This document shows positions 1 to 5,129 of a DNA stretch of 5,129 nt, piece by piece. The translations under genes and the position numbers were made by a program. The number at the start of each line of letters is the position of its first letter. The first letter of the stretch is position 1. This stretch comes from Bdellovibrionales bacterium (GTDB lineage Bacteria > Bdellovibrionota > Bdellovibrionia > Bdellovibrionales > UBA1609). Under the pieces are notes generated by a model. The model ran no database searches. It saw only the letters and a list, made by a program, of their open reading frames with translations, and was not told the origin of the DNA. The stretch covers positions 1 to 5,129 of the forward strand of contig JAGRAK010000156.1 of NCBI GenBank assembly GCA_020434645.1, written 5' to 3'.

Positions 1-1400
1 GCCTCACATTTGTGCTTGTCGGCGTCACACCTAATCAAGGTGGCGGAGCCGGTGCCGGCACGGCCGCTACGGTTAATGATGTTGTCATTTCTCTTTATGA
101 CTTTCAAGAGAGAGTGAATATGATTGAAAGCCAGATGGGGTCTAATAAAGACACGCCCGCTGCTCAGCGACAATTGTATGCGCGAATGATTCGAGAAAAT
201 GCGCTGAATGAGCTTGTTAATTACGAATTGGTATACCAGTCGGCTGAGCGCGTCGGAGTTTTGCCAACAAAAGCAGCAACTCGCGATATGATTATCAGCG
301 TTCCTTCATTTCAAGAAGATGGGCGCTTTGCCCGTGAAAAATACACGCAATATTTAACGTATAAAAACACGACGGCGGCAGAATTTGAAAATAAATTGAA
401 GCGAGATGTCGTGATTCGGCAGCTTCGCGATATGTTTTTAACGGCAATGCAGTCACCTCAGGTATTGCAAGACCTTGAAAAAGAAGTTCGTGAGACAAAG
501 ATGAACTTAGAGTTTGTTAAGTTTGATACTGAACAACTAGCTGAGAGCATTGGTAAAGATAAAGCGGCTATTGATAAGTATATAGCGAGTGCTGAGAATA
601 AATCTAAAATTGAGAGTTATTATGGATTGCATAAAGAGGATTACACTTCAAAGCCTGAAGTGAGAGCTCGGCATATACTCATTAAAGGATCTGCAGATTC
701 TGCACTTAAGCAAATTCAAGATATTCGTAAAGAGGCTGAAAAGGGCGATTTTGCGGAGCTTGCGAAAAAATACTCACAAGATGAAGGATCTAAAGCAAAC
801 GGCGGGGATTTGAAATTTTTTGCTCGTGGTCAAATGGTGAAAGAATTTGAAGATGCCGCGTTTAGTTTACCAATTGGCCAGCTTTCGGAGCCCGTAAAGT
901 CTGATTATGGGTACCATCTTATTAAGGTTGAAGAGCGTCGAGGTGGCGAGACAAAATCTCTTCAAGAGGTTGAGAGAGAAATTGCGAAGAACTTAATCGC
1001 TGAAGAATCTCGAGAGACTTTGATGAAAGAAGTCTCAGATATATTAAAAGATAAAAAAGATATTCAGGCATGGGTGGCAAAGCAGAAGCTAAAGTGGGAG
1101 GAAACCGGTGACTTTGGATTAGCTCAAAGTCGTATTCCCAAAATAGAGGCTGGTGACGAGGCTCTTCAGGCTGCGCTCAGTTTGAAAAAGTCGGGTGATG
1201 TTTACCCAGCCCTTGTAAGGGGTGGGTCTACTGCTTATATTTTAAAATTAAAACAGATATCAAAGCCAACCAGCCAAGATAAATCCAGCAACCTGCCATC
1301 GTCACAATTGGCGGCGGGTGGAGCTGAAACCCTTGGGCTGTGGGCTGAAGAGCTTAAAAAGTCCGCGATTATTCAGAAAAATAATGCGCTGTTAAACTAA
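1..1400 (+). CDS. PpiD/SurA-like periplasmic peptidyl-prolyl cis-trans isomerase, 5' partial
   Basis: This is a parvulin-type prolyl isomerase and chaperone, probably anchored in the inner membrane and helping exported proteins fold in the periplasm. The frame is open to the window edge. The first codons read LTFVLVGV, the end of a hydrophobic helix, so the GTG at position 12 is not the true start; the gene begins upstream. Residues below count from that GTG. Residues 20-165 look like a SurA/PpiD N-terminal chaperone domain (VNDVVISLYDFQ, then SVPSFQEDGRFAREKY, a segment typical of PpiD). Residues 217-308 are a parvulin domain with RARHILIK, FAELAKKYSQDEGS, GGDLKFFARGQMVKEFEDAAF and DYGYHLIKVE. 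Residues 355-418 resemble the degenerate C-terminal part of PpiD. The protein is shorter than E. coli PpiD (about 620 residues), closer to single-parvulin homologues. The family is secure. PpiD rather than SurA or PrsA is inferred from the membrane anchor. Confidence 0.9.
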   Translation, partial: LTFVLVGVTPNQGGGAGAGTAATVNDVVISLYDFQERVNMIESQMGSNKDTPAAQRQLYARMIRENALNELVNYELVYQSAERVGVLPTKAATRDMIISVPSFQEDGRFAREKYTQYLTYKNTTAAEFENKLKRDVVIRQLRDMFLTAMQSPQVLQDLEKEVRETKMNLEFVKFDTEQLAESIGKDKAAIDKYIASAENKSKIESYYGLHKEDYTSKPEVRARHILIKGSADSALKQIQDIRKEAEKGDFAELAKKYSQDEGSKANGGDLKFFARGQMVKEFEDAAFSLPIGQLSEPVKSDYGYHLIKVEERRGGETKSLQEVEREIAKNLIAEESRETLMKEVSDILKDKKDIQAWVAKQKLKWEETGDFGLAQSRIPKIEAGDEALQAALSLKKSGDVYPALVRGGSTAYILKLKQISKPTSQDKSSNLPSSQLAAGGAETLGLWAEELKKSAIIQKNNALLN

Positions 1401-1467
1401 AATTAAATTTCGCGGTATGAGTGTTTGACCGGCGATATAATTTAATAACAAGCAAATATTTGAGTCC

Positions 1468-1491
1468 GTCTCACATTGAGACAGCACTTTT
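1468..1491 (+). terminator. Weak candidate terminator after the isomerase gene
   Basis: A perfect 6-bp inverted repeat (GTCTCA, loop CAT, TGAGAC; 1468-1482) lies 68 bases after the isomerase stop codon. It is followed after a five-base gap by TTTT (1488-1491). The stem is short and the T-run is short and displaced, so intrinsic termination here is only a possibility. Confidence 0.22.
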
Positions 1492-1513
1492 ACGCACGAA
1501 TCAGTGTACTAAA

Positions 1514-1543
1514 TTGAGAATCTTTTTAAATCAAAAATAGAGT
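1514..1543 (+). promoter_or_regulatory. Possible sigma-70 promoter for the subtilase-PilZ gene
   Basis: TTGAGA (1514-1519, five of six matches to the -35 consensus) is followed after 18 bases by TAGAGT (1538-1543, four of six matches to the -10). Transcription would start near 1550, inside the inverted repeat that begins at 1544. AT-rich intergenic DNA often gives such matches by chance, so this is tentative. A TATAAT at 1436-1441 was also seen but has no partner -35 at the right distance. Confidence 0.33.
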
Positions 1544-1570
1544 ATTTGAGGGTGGATATCCCCCTCAAAT
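1544..1570. repeat. 27-base near-perfect inverted repeat upstream of the subtilase gene
   Basis: ATTTGAGGG (1544-1552) is the exact reverse complement of CCCTCAAAT (1562-1570). The nine bases between them contain the palindrome GGATATCC (1554-1561), so apart from one unpaired T at 1553 the whole element is self-complementary. It ends 28 bases before the ATG at 1599. No T-run follows, so it is not an intrinsic terminator. It could be an operator overlapping the transcription start of the candidate promoter, or a hairpin in the 5' untranslated region. The symmetry is seen directly; the role is inferred. Confidence 0.6.
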
Positions 1571-1598
1571 TCCTAGACTAAAGGCCGATAGGTTATAC

Positions 1599-3470
1599 AT
1601 GGTTCGTTCGGCACTTAAGATATCAATCTACCTATTTATGTTTTTGTCATTTTCGTCATACGCCCATGGTGAGCCGAGACGATTTGTTGAAGGTGAAATT
1701 ATAGTTAAATTAAAAGGGCAGCAGGCGGGTGTGTCTGGCCAAAGCTTTATGGGCAAAGCTCAAAGCAAAAAAGGTTTAAAACTTAAAAATGCCTTTTCGC
1801 GTATGGGCGTTTACCATTTTCAGGTGAAGCCTGGGCAAGAAGTAGATGAGGCTATTAATGAATTAAAAGATGATCCTGAAGTGGAGTACGCCGAGCCCAA
1901 CTATATTTATGGTAAAGCGACAGTCGGAACAGTTCAGCAAACATTTTCAAGTTCTGAAGTCTCTGCGATGTCGAACTCTTCAAGTAGTACATATTTAGCG
2001 ACTGATGCCAATATACAAGTTCAAAGCTCATGGGGAGTGGTTTCTCATAATGGTGTACCGGTTGTTGCGGTAATTGATACAGGTCTTGATCTTAATCATT
2101 CTGTATTTAGTACGACAGGAGCTATTTGGCAAAACTCAGGAGAAGTACCGGGTAATGGCATTGATGATGATCACAACGGATATATAGATGATGTCAATGG
2201 CTGGAACTTTGTCTCGAACACGTCAAGTATGTATGATGACGATGGGCATGGCACTCATGTTTCAGGCATTATCTTAGGGGTCACTCAAGACATTTACAAT
2301 CCGCCTTATCCGGCCGCGACTATTAAAATTATGCCGCTCAAATTTCTTGATGGTGATGGGTTCGGTAAAACTTCAGATGCCATTAAGGCTATATATTATG
2401 CCGTTAATAATGGAGCGACAGTGCTGAATAACTCTTGGGGAGGACCAAGTTATTCTTCAGCCCTTCATGAGGCCATCACCTATGCATACAATTCAGGTGT
2501 GACATTTGTTGCGGCAGCCGGAAACTCAGGTACAAATAATGATTCGGCTCCGATGTATCCGTCTTCATATAATGTGCCGAATATTATTTCAGTTGCGGCT
2601 ACGTTAGATTCAGATGTTCTCGCCTCTTTTTCAAATTATGGTAAAAACACAGTTCATCTCGCTTCACCTGGTGTTTATATCTTGAGTACTTTGCCTGGAG
2701 CCGGTTACGGCAGTATGTCTGGTACGAGTATGGCCACTCCTTTTGTGGCTGGACTTGCGGCACTTATGAAATCAGAAAAACCGGATATGCTGGGTTACCA
2801 AGTCAAACAAATCATCATGAATACGACAGATCTTGTCGTCGACGGTGGTGGTCATCCGCTATTAAATAATAAAGTTTCATCTGAAGGTCGGATGAATGTT
2901 TACAGTGCTGTTCAGTCAGCAAAAGTGAGCTCGGTAGATGCATCTCAACCGAGTTATTCATTTTCAAATCAAGATCGTGGTTTAGCATCAAGTATCGCCG
3001 CAAGCGGTTGTGGACTTGTTTCAAAAATGGTGAAGAATGGTCGCGGTGGCCCAGGTGGAGGTAGTCCCGCTCCTGAAAGTTGGGGTATATTTTTAATTTT
3101 AACAGTCTTTGCGTTGCCACTGATTATCTACAACGCCCTTCGCAAGAAAAATCCAGCTCAGCGTCGAGTGCACGAGCGTTATAAAATTGAATCTGAAGTT
3201 AAAGTTAAACTTGGTGACCGTGAACTTGTGGCTTCTGTCAGTTCTATCTCTCAAGGTGGGGTGCAGATCAATACAGATGCACTACTTGATCAGGGCGGAA
3301 TCGTCAGTATGGTTATCAGAAGCCCAGACGGCCAAGAGCAAATTGCGGTTGAAGGACGAGTTGTCTGGAGCGAATCGCAAAAAGCTTATGGTGTTCAATT
3401 TGCTGAGACATCGCAAACTATCCGCGAGCGCATATCCAGCTGGACAAAAGCGCTCGCCAAGGTCTCTTAA
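1599..3470 (+). CDS. Membrane-anchored subtilisin-family (S8) serine protease with C-terminal PilZ domain
   Basis: The 623-residue protein has a signal peptide (1-22, SYA before the likely cut) and an inhibitor-like prodomain (about 28-104, RRFVEGEIIVKLKG to VEYAEPNYIY). A subtilase domain follows at about 145-440. Its catalytic set is complete: Asp160 (AVIDTG), His217 (DGHGTHVSG), oxyanion Asn309 (AAAGNSG) and Ser377 (GTSMATP). An Asp-rich stretch, NGIDDDHNGYIDDVNGWNF (187-205), is common in secreted subtilases and may bind calcium. A Gly-rich linker (483-489) leads to one transmembrane helix (about 495-514) and then a basic segment, RKKNPAQRR. By the positive-inside rule this puts the C-terminus in the cytoplasm. 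Residues 521-601 form a PilZ domain with RVHER (RxxxR, Arg523/Arg527) and SISQGG, in which Ser549 replaces the usual Asp/Asn of the second c-di-GMP motif. The start is the only suitable one in frame, with a weak AGG six bases upstream. Protease and PilZ families are firm; control by c-di-GMP is inference. Confidence 0.93.
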   Translation: MVRSALKISIYLFMFLSFSSYAHGEPRRFVEGEIIVKLKGQQAGVSGQSFMGKAQSKKGLKLKNAFSRMGVYHFQVKPGQEVDEAINELKDDPEVEYAEPNYIYGKATVGTVQQTFSSSEVSAMSNSSSSTYLATDANIQVQSSWGVVSHNGVPVVAVIDTGLDLNHSVFSTTGAIWQNSGEVPGNGIDDDHNGYIDDVNGWNFVSNTSSMYDDDGHGTHVSGIILGVTQDIYNPPYPAATIKIMPLKFLDGDGFGKTSDAIKAIYYAVNNGATVLNNSWGGPSYSSALHEAITYAYNSGVTFVAAAGNSGTNNDSAPMYPSSYNVPNIISVAATLDSDVLASFSNYGKNTVHLASPGVYILSTLPGAGYGSMSGTSMATPFVAGLAALMKSEKPDMLGYQVKQIIMNTTDLVVDGGGHPLLNNKVSSEGRMNVYSAVQSAKVSSVDASQPSYSFSNQDRGLASSIAASGCGLVSKMVKNGRGGPGGGSPAPESWGIFLILTVFALPLIIYNALRKKNPAQRRVHERYKIESEVKVKLGDRELVASVSSISQGGVQINTDALLDQGGIVSMVIRSPDGQEQIAVEGRVVWSESQKAYGVQFAETSQTIRERISSWTKALAKVS

Positions 3471-3505
3471 TTATATAGAGCTTTAAATAATATTAGATCT
3501 TTTAG

Positions 3506-3545
3506 AATTCAGATTTATATTTTCATTAAAATATAAATCTGAATT
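3506..3545. terminator. Perfect 18-bp hairpin between convergent genes, likely bidirectional terminator
   Basis: Bases 3506-3523 are the exact reverse complement of 3528-3545, with a four-base loop (CATT). The stem is very AT-rich, with only two G-C pairs. On the plus strand it ends in TTTT (3544-3547), about 75 bases past the subtilase stop. On the minus strand it contains the last codons and the stop of the beta-barrel gene, the stop codon lying at the loop. Position between convergent genes favours termination in both directions, but the low G+C content and lack of a minus-strand T-run leave the mechanism open. Confidence 0.6.
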
Positions 3546-4029
3546 TTGCCATAAACTCTTCAGAAACAAACCCGCGATAGTCCTCTTCGCCGAACCAGCT
3601 ATAAAGGCCCATAAGCTCGCAGCCAAATGATATGGTGGGTTTAATTTCATAAAGAAGGCCTGTGGCAAAGCTTGGACCAATCAGAGTTTCGCTACTGGCT
3701 GCTCCACCCGGATCATAAGAGATAAAGCCAAACCCAGGGGAGAGATAAAAATCCCATGACTGGCGATTAAAATGTGGGCGAATAAATGCTCCGGCTGTGG
3801 TCACTCCTGCGGCAGCGGGGCTTGTGCTATCAGGGTACATACGAAAATAACCGCCAAGGCTGTAAGTGCGCTCATAGGCATGTTCGTAGTCGAGGCCAAG
3901 CGCCATTCCACCACGAGTGAATCCAAAATTGACGAGAATCGCATTTTGCCCTTCCCGAAATTCGGCAAAAGACTGACTTGCAATCAAAATAATTGCAAGC
4001 CCTAGAATTGATTTTAAAATGTGCTTCAT
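3526..4029 (-). CDS. Small outer-membrane beta-barrel-like protein, uncharacterised
   Basis: The frame is open to a TTG at 4041, but the start is set at the ATG at 4029, which has GGAGAG six bases upstream and begins a clean signal peptide. That gives 167 residues. MKHILKSILG and a hydrophobic core end at SFA (cut after Ala22), so the protein is exported. The mature part alternates polar and hydrophobic or aromatic residues in short strands (AILVNFGF, MALGLDYEHAY, YSLGGYFRMYP, WDFYLSPGFGFISY, SFATGLLYEI, FGCELMGLYSWF, EEFMAKFRFIF) with Gly-rich turns. It ends in Phe, as outer-membrane barrel proteins recognised by the Bam machinery usually do. This fits a small barrel of about eight strands. 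No specific family was recognised and no substrate can be named. It is the second gene of an operon with the HiPIP gene, 15 bases apart. Confidence 0.75.
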   Translation of the reverse strand: MKHILKSILGLAIILIASQSFAEFREGQNAILVNFGFTRGGMALGLDYEHAYERTYSLGGYFRMYPDSTSPAAAGVTTAGAFIRPHFNRQSWDFYLSPGFGFISYDPGGAASSETLIGPSFATGLLYEIKPTISFGCELMGLYSWFGEEDYRGFVSEEFMAKFRFIF

Positions 4030-4033
4030 ATTG

Positions 4034-4039
4034 CTCTCC
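4034..4039 (-). promoter_or_regulatory. Ribosome binding site fixing the start of the beta-barrel gene
   Basis: Read on the minus strand this is GGAGAG, with its GGAG core six bases before the ATG at 4029. It overlaps the alternative upstream TTG start at 4041, which has no such site, and so rules for the ATG. It lies just after the HiPIP stop codon, which would allow coupled translation. Confidence 0.8.
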
Positions 4040-4044
4040 AAAAA

Positions 4045-4464
4045 TTACGTCTTAGCTGCCCATGAGTTGCAAGTGCCTTTTGCGTGTACAAGGCAAGCGG
4101 GTATTAGCATGCATGTCGGTTGAGCAGGCGTTGCTTTTTTGTAGTTATAGAACATGCAAGTGTCGCAAGTCTGCGTTGCGGCTTTGTGGCCAGCCTTATC
4201 TGTGTGGGGCATATAGCTTGGAGATGCTTTTTTAGCGGCGGCAGGATCTTTTATCGCAGCAGCAAGATCTTCGACATAACCAATGCTTTTTGCAGTTGTT
4301 ACGCAGCCTTTATTTGCAGCGTCTTTTCTCTTAAGACCTGTCATATCAATAAGCATGGGCTCTGCGGCAAAAGCTTCAGAATTCACCAGTAGGTGAGTGA
4401 GGGCTCCGGCACTTGTGTAGAAAAAAACTTGCTTAAAAAAATTGCGTCGTGTGGTCACTTTCAT
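4045..4464 (-). CDS. Tat-exported high-potential iron-sulfur protein (HiPIP)
   Basis: HiPIPs carry one [4Fe-4S] cluster cycling between the 2+ and 3+ states and shuttle electrons in the periplasm, typically between a cytochrome bc1 complex and a reaction centre or terminal oxidase. The 139-residue product starts with a twin-arginine signal (TTRRNFFKQV, then a hydrophobic stretch ending at AFA, about residue 33), as expected for a protein exported folded with its cofactor. The cluster ligands are predicted to be Cys100, Cys103, Cys118 and Cys132 (CX2CX14CX13C), with aromatic MFYNY after the first pair and the characteristic ending AKGTCNSWAAK. IGYVEDLAAA near residue 63 matches the conserved N-terminal Tyr region. 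Cys54 and Cys124 are extra to the four ligands. The ATG at 4464 is chosen over one at 4488 because AAGGAG lies seven bases before it and the Tat signal follows at once. First gene of a two-gene operon. The physiological partner is unknown. Confidence 0.9.
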   Translation of the reverse strand: MKVTTRRNFFKQVFFYTSAGALTHLLVNSEAFAAEPMLIDMTGLKRKDAANKGCVTTAKSIGYVEDLAAAIKDPAAAKKASPSYMPHTDKAGHKAATQTCDTCMFYNYKKATPAQPTCMLIPACLVHAKGTCNSWAAKT

Positions 4465-4471
4465 AAAAATT

Positions 4472-4477
4472 CTCCTT
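4472..4477 (-). promoter_or_regulatory. Ribosome binding site fixing the start of the HiPIP gene
   Basis: On the minus strand this reads AAGGAG, seven bases before the ATG at 4464. This is near-ideal and decides against the in-frame ATG at 4488, which would place eight extra residues before the Tat signal and put the site inside the coding region. Confidence 0.85.
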
Positions 4478-4565
4478 GTTGAAAACAAAATGATAATGGA
4501 GTGCAGAGCGTAATGCTAGCGCGGCTGCGATGCGATATAGGGATGAGCACGCCAATTGCACAATA

Positions 4566-4584
4566 TTCACTTGTAATTAGTGAA
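4566..4584. promoter_or_regulatory. Dyad in the divergent intergenic region, possible operator
   Basis: TTCACT (4566-4571) and AGTGAA (4579-4584) are perfect 6-base inverted arms separated by seven bases. The element sits in the 167-base gap between the minus-strand HiPIP operon and the plus-strand secreted-protein gene, 47 bases before the latter's ATG. A -10-like TGTAAT (4572-4577, plus strand) falls inside it, though no convincing -35 accompanies it. A dimeric regulator could bind here. The symmetry is seen; the function is inferred, and short dyads also arise by chance. Confidence 0.35.
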
Positions 4585-4614
4585 ATCAAATCTGGCCACA
4601 AACCGGCTCAGTTT

Positions 4615-4620
4615 AAAGGA
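4615..4620 (+). promoter_or_regulatory. Ribosome binding site of the unidentified secreted-protein gene
   Basis: AAAGGA lies 11 bases before the ATG at 4632, somewhat long spacing but usable. An in-frame TAA at 4614-4616 closes the frame upstream, so the ATG at 4632 is the only reasonable start. Confidence 0.6.
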
Positions 4621-4631
4621 CGTATTTTGTC

Positions 4632-5129
4632 ATGTTGTTAAAGTCATTAACGTATCAATTTTACATTTCTGGAGTTCTCGCTGCCGGAGTTCTCGTTTCG
4701 ACTCGGGCTTATTCAATACCCGTGATCGATGCACCGCTAGAGAGTCCCGTATCAATAAGCTCATCGATTCTTGAGTCACAGCAACAGCTAGTGTGGCCGA
4801 CTTTGAGTCAAGATGGGTTTGTTAAAGAGGTTCAGTTTCATAAAAAACGTGTTGAGTTATTGAGCCGATTTATTGGCGAGTATTTGGGGTTGAACTCACG
4901 AGAGCTTATTTTAGACGTTGCGCATGTGCATGATGACGCGAAACTGACTTCTGAAATGACGACTGAGCTTTATGAGATGTACCGAGATGAATCGGTTTCT
5001 AAAAAAGCAACGGTTAAAAAGGTGAATGATCTTGATCGCGAAATTACTTTAAACAAATTAAAAGAGCTCGGTCTTTTCGACGGAGTTTCTATAGACACCA
5101 AAGCTCTCTACGCTGTGTTTGTAGTCGAC
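4632..5129 (+). CDS. Unrecognised secreted protein, 3' partial
   Basis: An ATG frame runs 166 codons without a stop to the window edge. The first 28 residues (MLLKSLTYQF, then SGVLAAGVLV, then STRAYS) look like a Sec signal peptide, with a cut after Ala26 or Ser28, so the product is probably periplasmic or exported. The mature part begins with a Ser/Pro-rich stretch (IPVIDAPLESPVSISSS). A charged, probably helical region follows: KEVQFHKKRVELLSRFIGEY at 65-84, RELILDVAHVHDD at 90-102, and a lysine- and glutamate-rich segment at about 108-147. No family motif, metal site or catalytic signature was recognised. Codon use resembles the neighbours, and the frame, start and signal peptide make a real gene likely. 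It is transcribed divergently from the HiPIP operon. Confidence 0.8.
   Translation, partial: MLLKSLTYQFYISGVLAAGVLVSTRAYSIPVIDAPLESPVSISSSILESQQQLVWPTLSQDGFVKEVQFHKKRVELLSRFIGEYLGLNSRELILDVAHVHDDAKLTSEMTTELYEMYRDESVSKKATVKKVNDLDREITLNKLKELGLFDGVSIDTKALYAVFVVD

Noticed and set aside
12..14. GTG as start of the isomerase gene
   Set aside because: The frame stays open to the window edge and its first codons (LTFVLVGV) look like the end of the N-terminal transmembrane helix, so the gene starts upstream.
1436..1441. Perfect TATAAT in the intergenic region as a promoter
   Set aside because: No -35-like hexamer lies 16-18 bases upstream and no extended -10 TG precedes it; the nearby TTGACC (1425-1430) is only five bases away.
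2815..3120. Minus-strand open frame of about 100 codons inside the subtilase gene
   Set aside because: It lies opposite a strongly supported coding region, its translation has no recognisable domain, and it looks like a shadow frame.
4030..4041. TTG at 4041 as start of the beta-barrel gene
   Set aside because: It overlaps the GGAGAG ribosome binding site of the ATG at 4029, has no site of its own, and would add residues before a normal signal peptide.
4120..4392. Plus-strand open frame of about 90 codons opposite the HiPIP gene
   Set aside because: Cys- and Phe-rich translation without domain features, fully antisense to a gene with clear Tat signal and cluster motif.
4465..4488. ATG at 4488 as start of the HiPIP gene
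   Set aside because: The AAGGAG site at 4472-4477 is placed correctly for the ATG at 4464, and the extra codons spell the ribosome binding site (TRRIF) rather than signal sequence.
4534..4563. Minus-strand TTGTGC / TATATC pair as the HiPIP operon promoter
   Set aside because: The spacing of 18 is acceptable, but the -35 matches only three of six consensus bases, so it is not better than chance.

Overview
The window looks like chromosomal DNA of a Gram-negative bacterium. It encodes a periplasmic parvulin-type folding factor, a Tat-exported iron-sulfur protein, and a small barrel-like protein ending in Phe as outer-membrane proteins do. Base composition is moderate, Shine-Dalgarno sites are good, and there is no sign of phage, insertion sequence, CRISPR, tRNA or rRNA. 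The mix of a secreted subtilase, a PilZ domain and a HiPIP would suit a deltaproteobacterium-like or Bdellovibrionota genome. That placement is a guess from gene style, not from a marker gene.

Layout, left to right. (1) Positions 1-1400, plus strand: the 3' part of a PpiD/SurA-like peptidyl-prolyl isomerase, cut by the window edge within its N-terminal membrane anchor. (2) Positions 1401-1598: an intergenic stretch with a weak hairpin, a possible sigma-70 promoter, and a 27-base near-perfect inverted repeat close to the next start. (3) Positions 1599-3470, plus strand: a subtilisin-family (S8) serine protease with signal peptide, prodomain and complete catalytic set. It is joined through a Gly-rich linker and one transmembrane helix to a C-terminal PilZ (c-di-GMP receptor) domain. 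(4) Positions 3506-3545: a perfect 18-bp stem with a 4-base loop between convergent genes, overlapping the 3' end of the next gene. (5) Positions 3526-4464, minus strand: a two-gene operon, a Tat-exported HiPIP followed 15 bases later by a small outer-membrane beta-barrel-like protein. (6) Positions 4465-4631: a divergent intergenic region with a 19-base dyad. (7) Positions 4632-5129, plus strand: the start of an unrecognised secreted protein that runs off the window.

Every gene product appears to act in or across the cell envelope. The isomerase would help exported proteins fold. The HiPIP would carry electrons in the periplasm. The subtilase-PilZ protein would span the inner membrane with its protease outside and its nucleotide sensor inside. 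No single pathway is evident. The most unusual item is the subtilase-TM-PilZ fusion, which suggests an exported protease whose activity, clustering or release could respond to cytoplasmic c-di-GMP.
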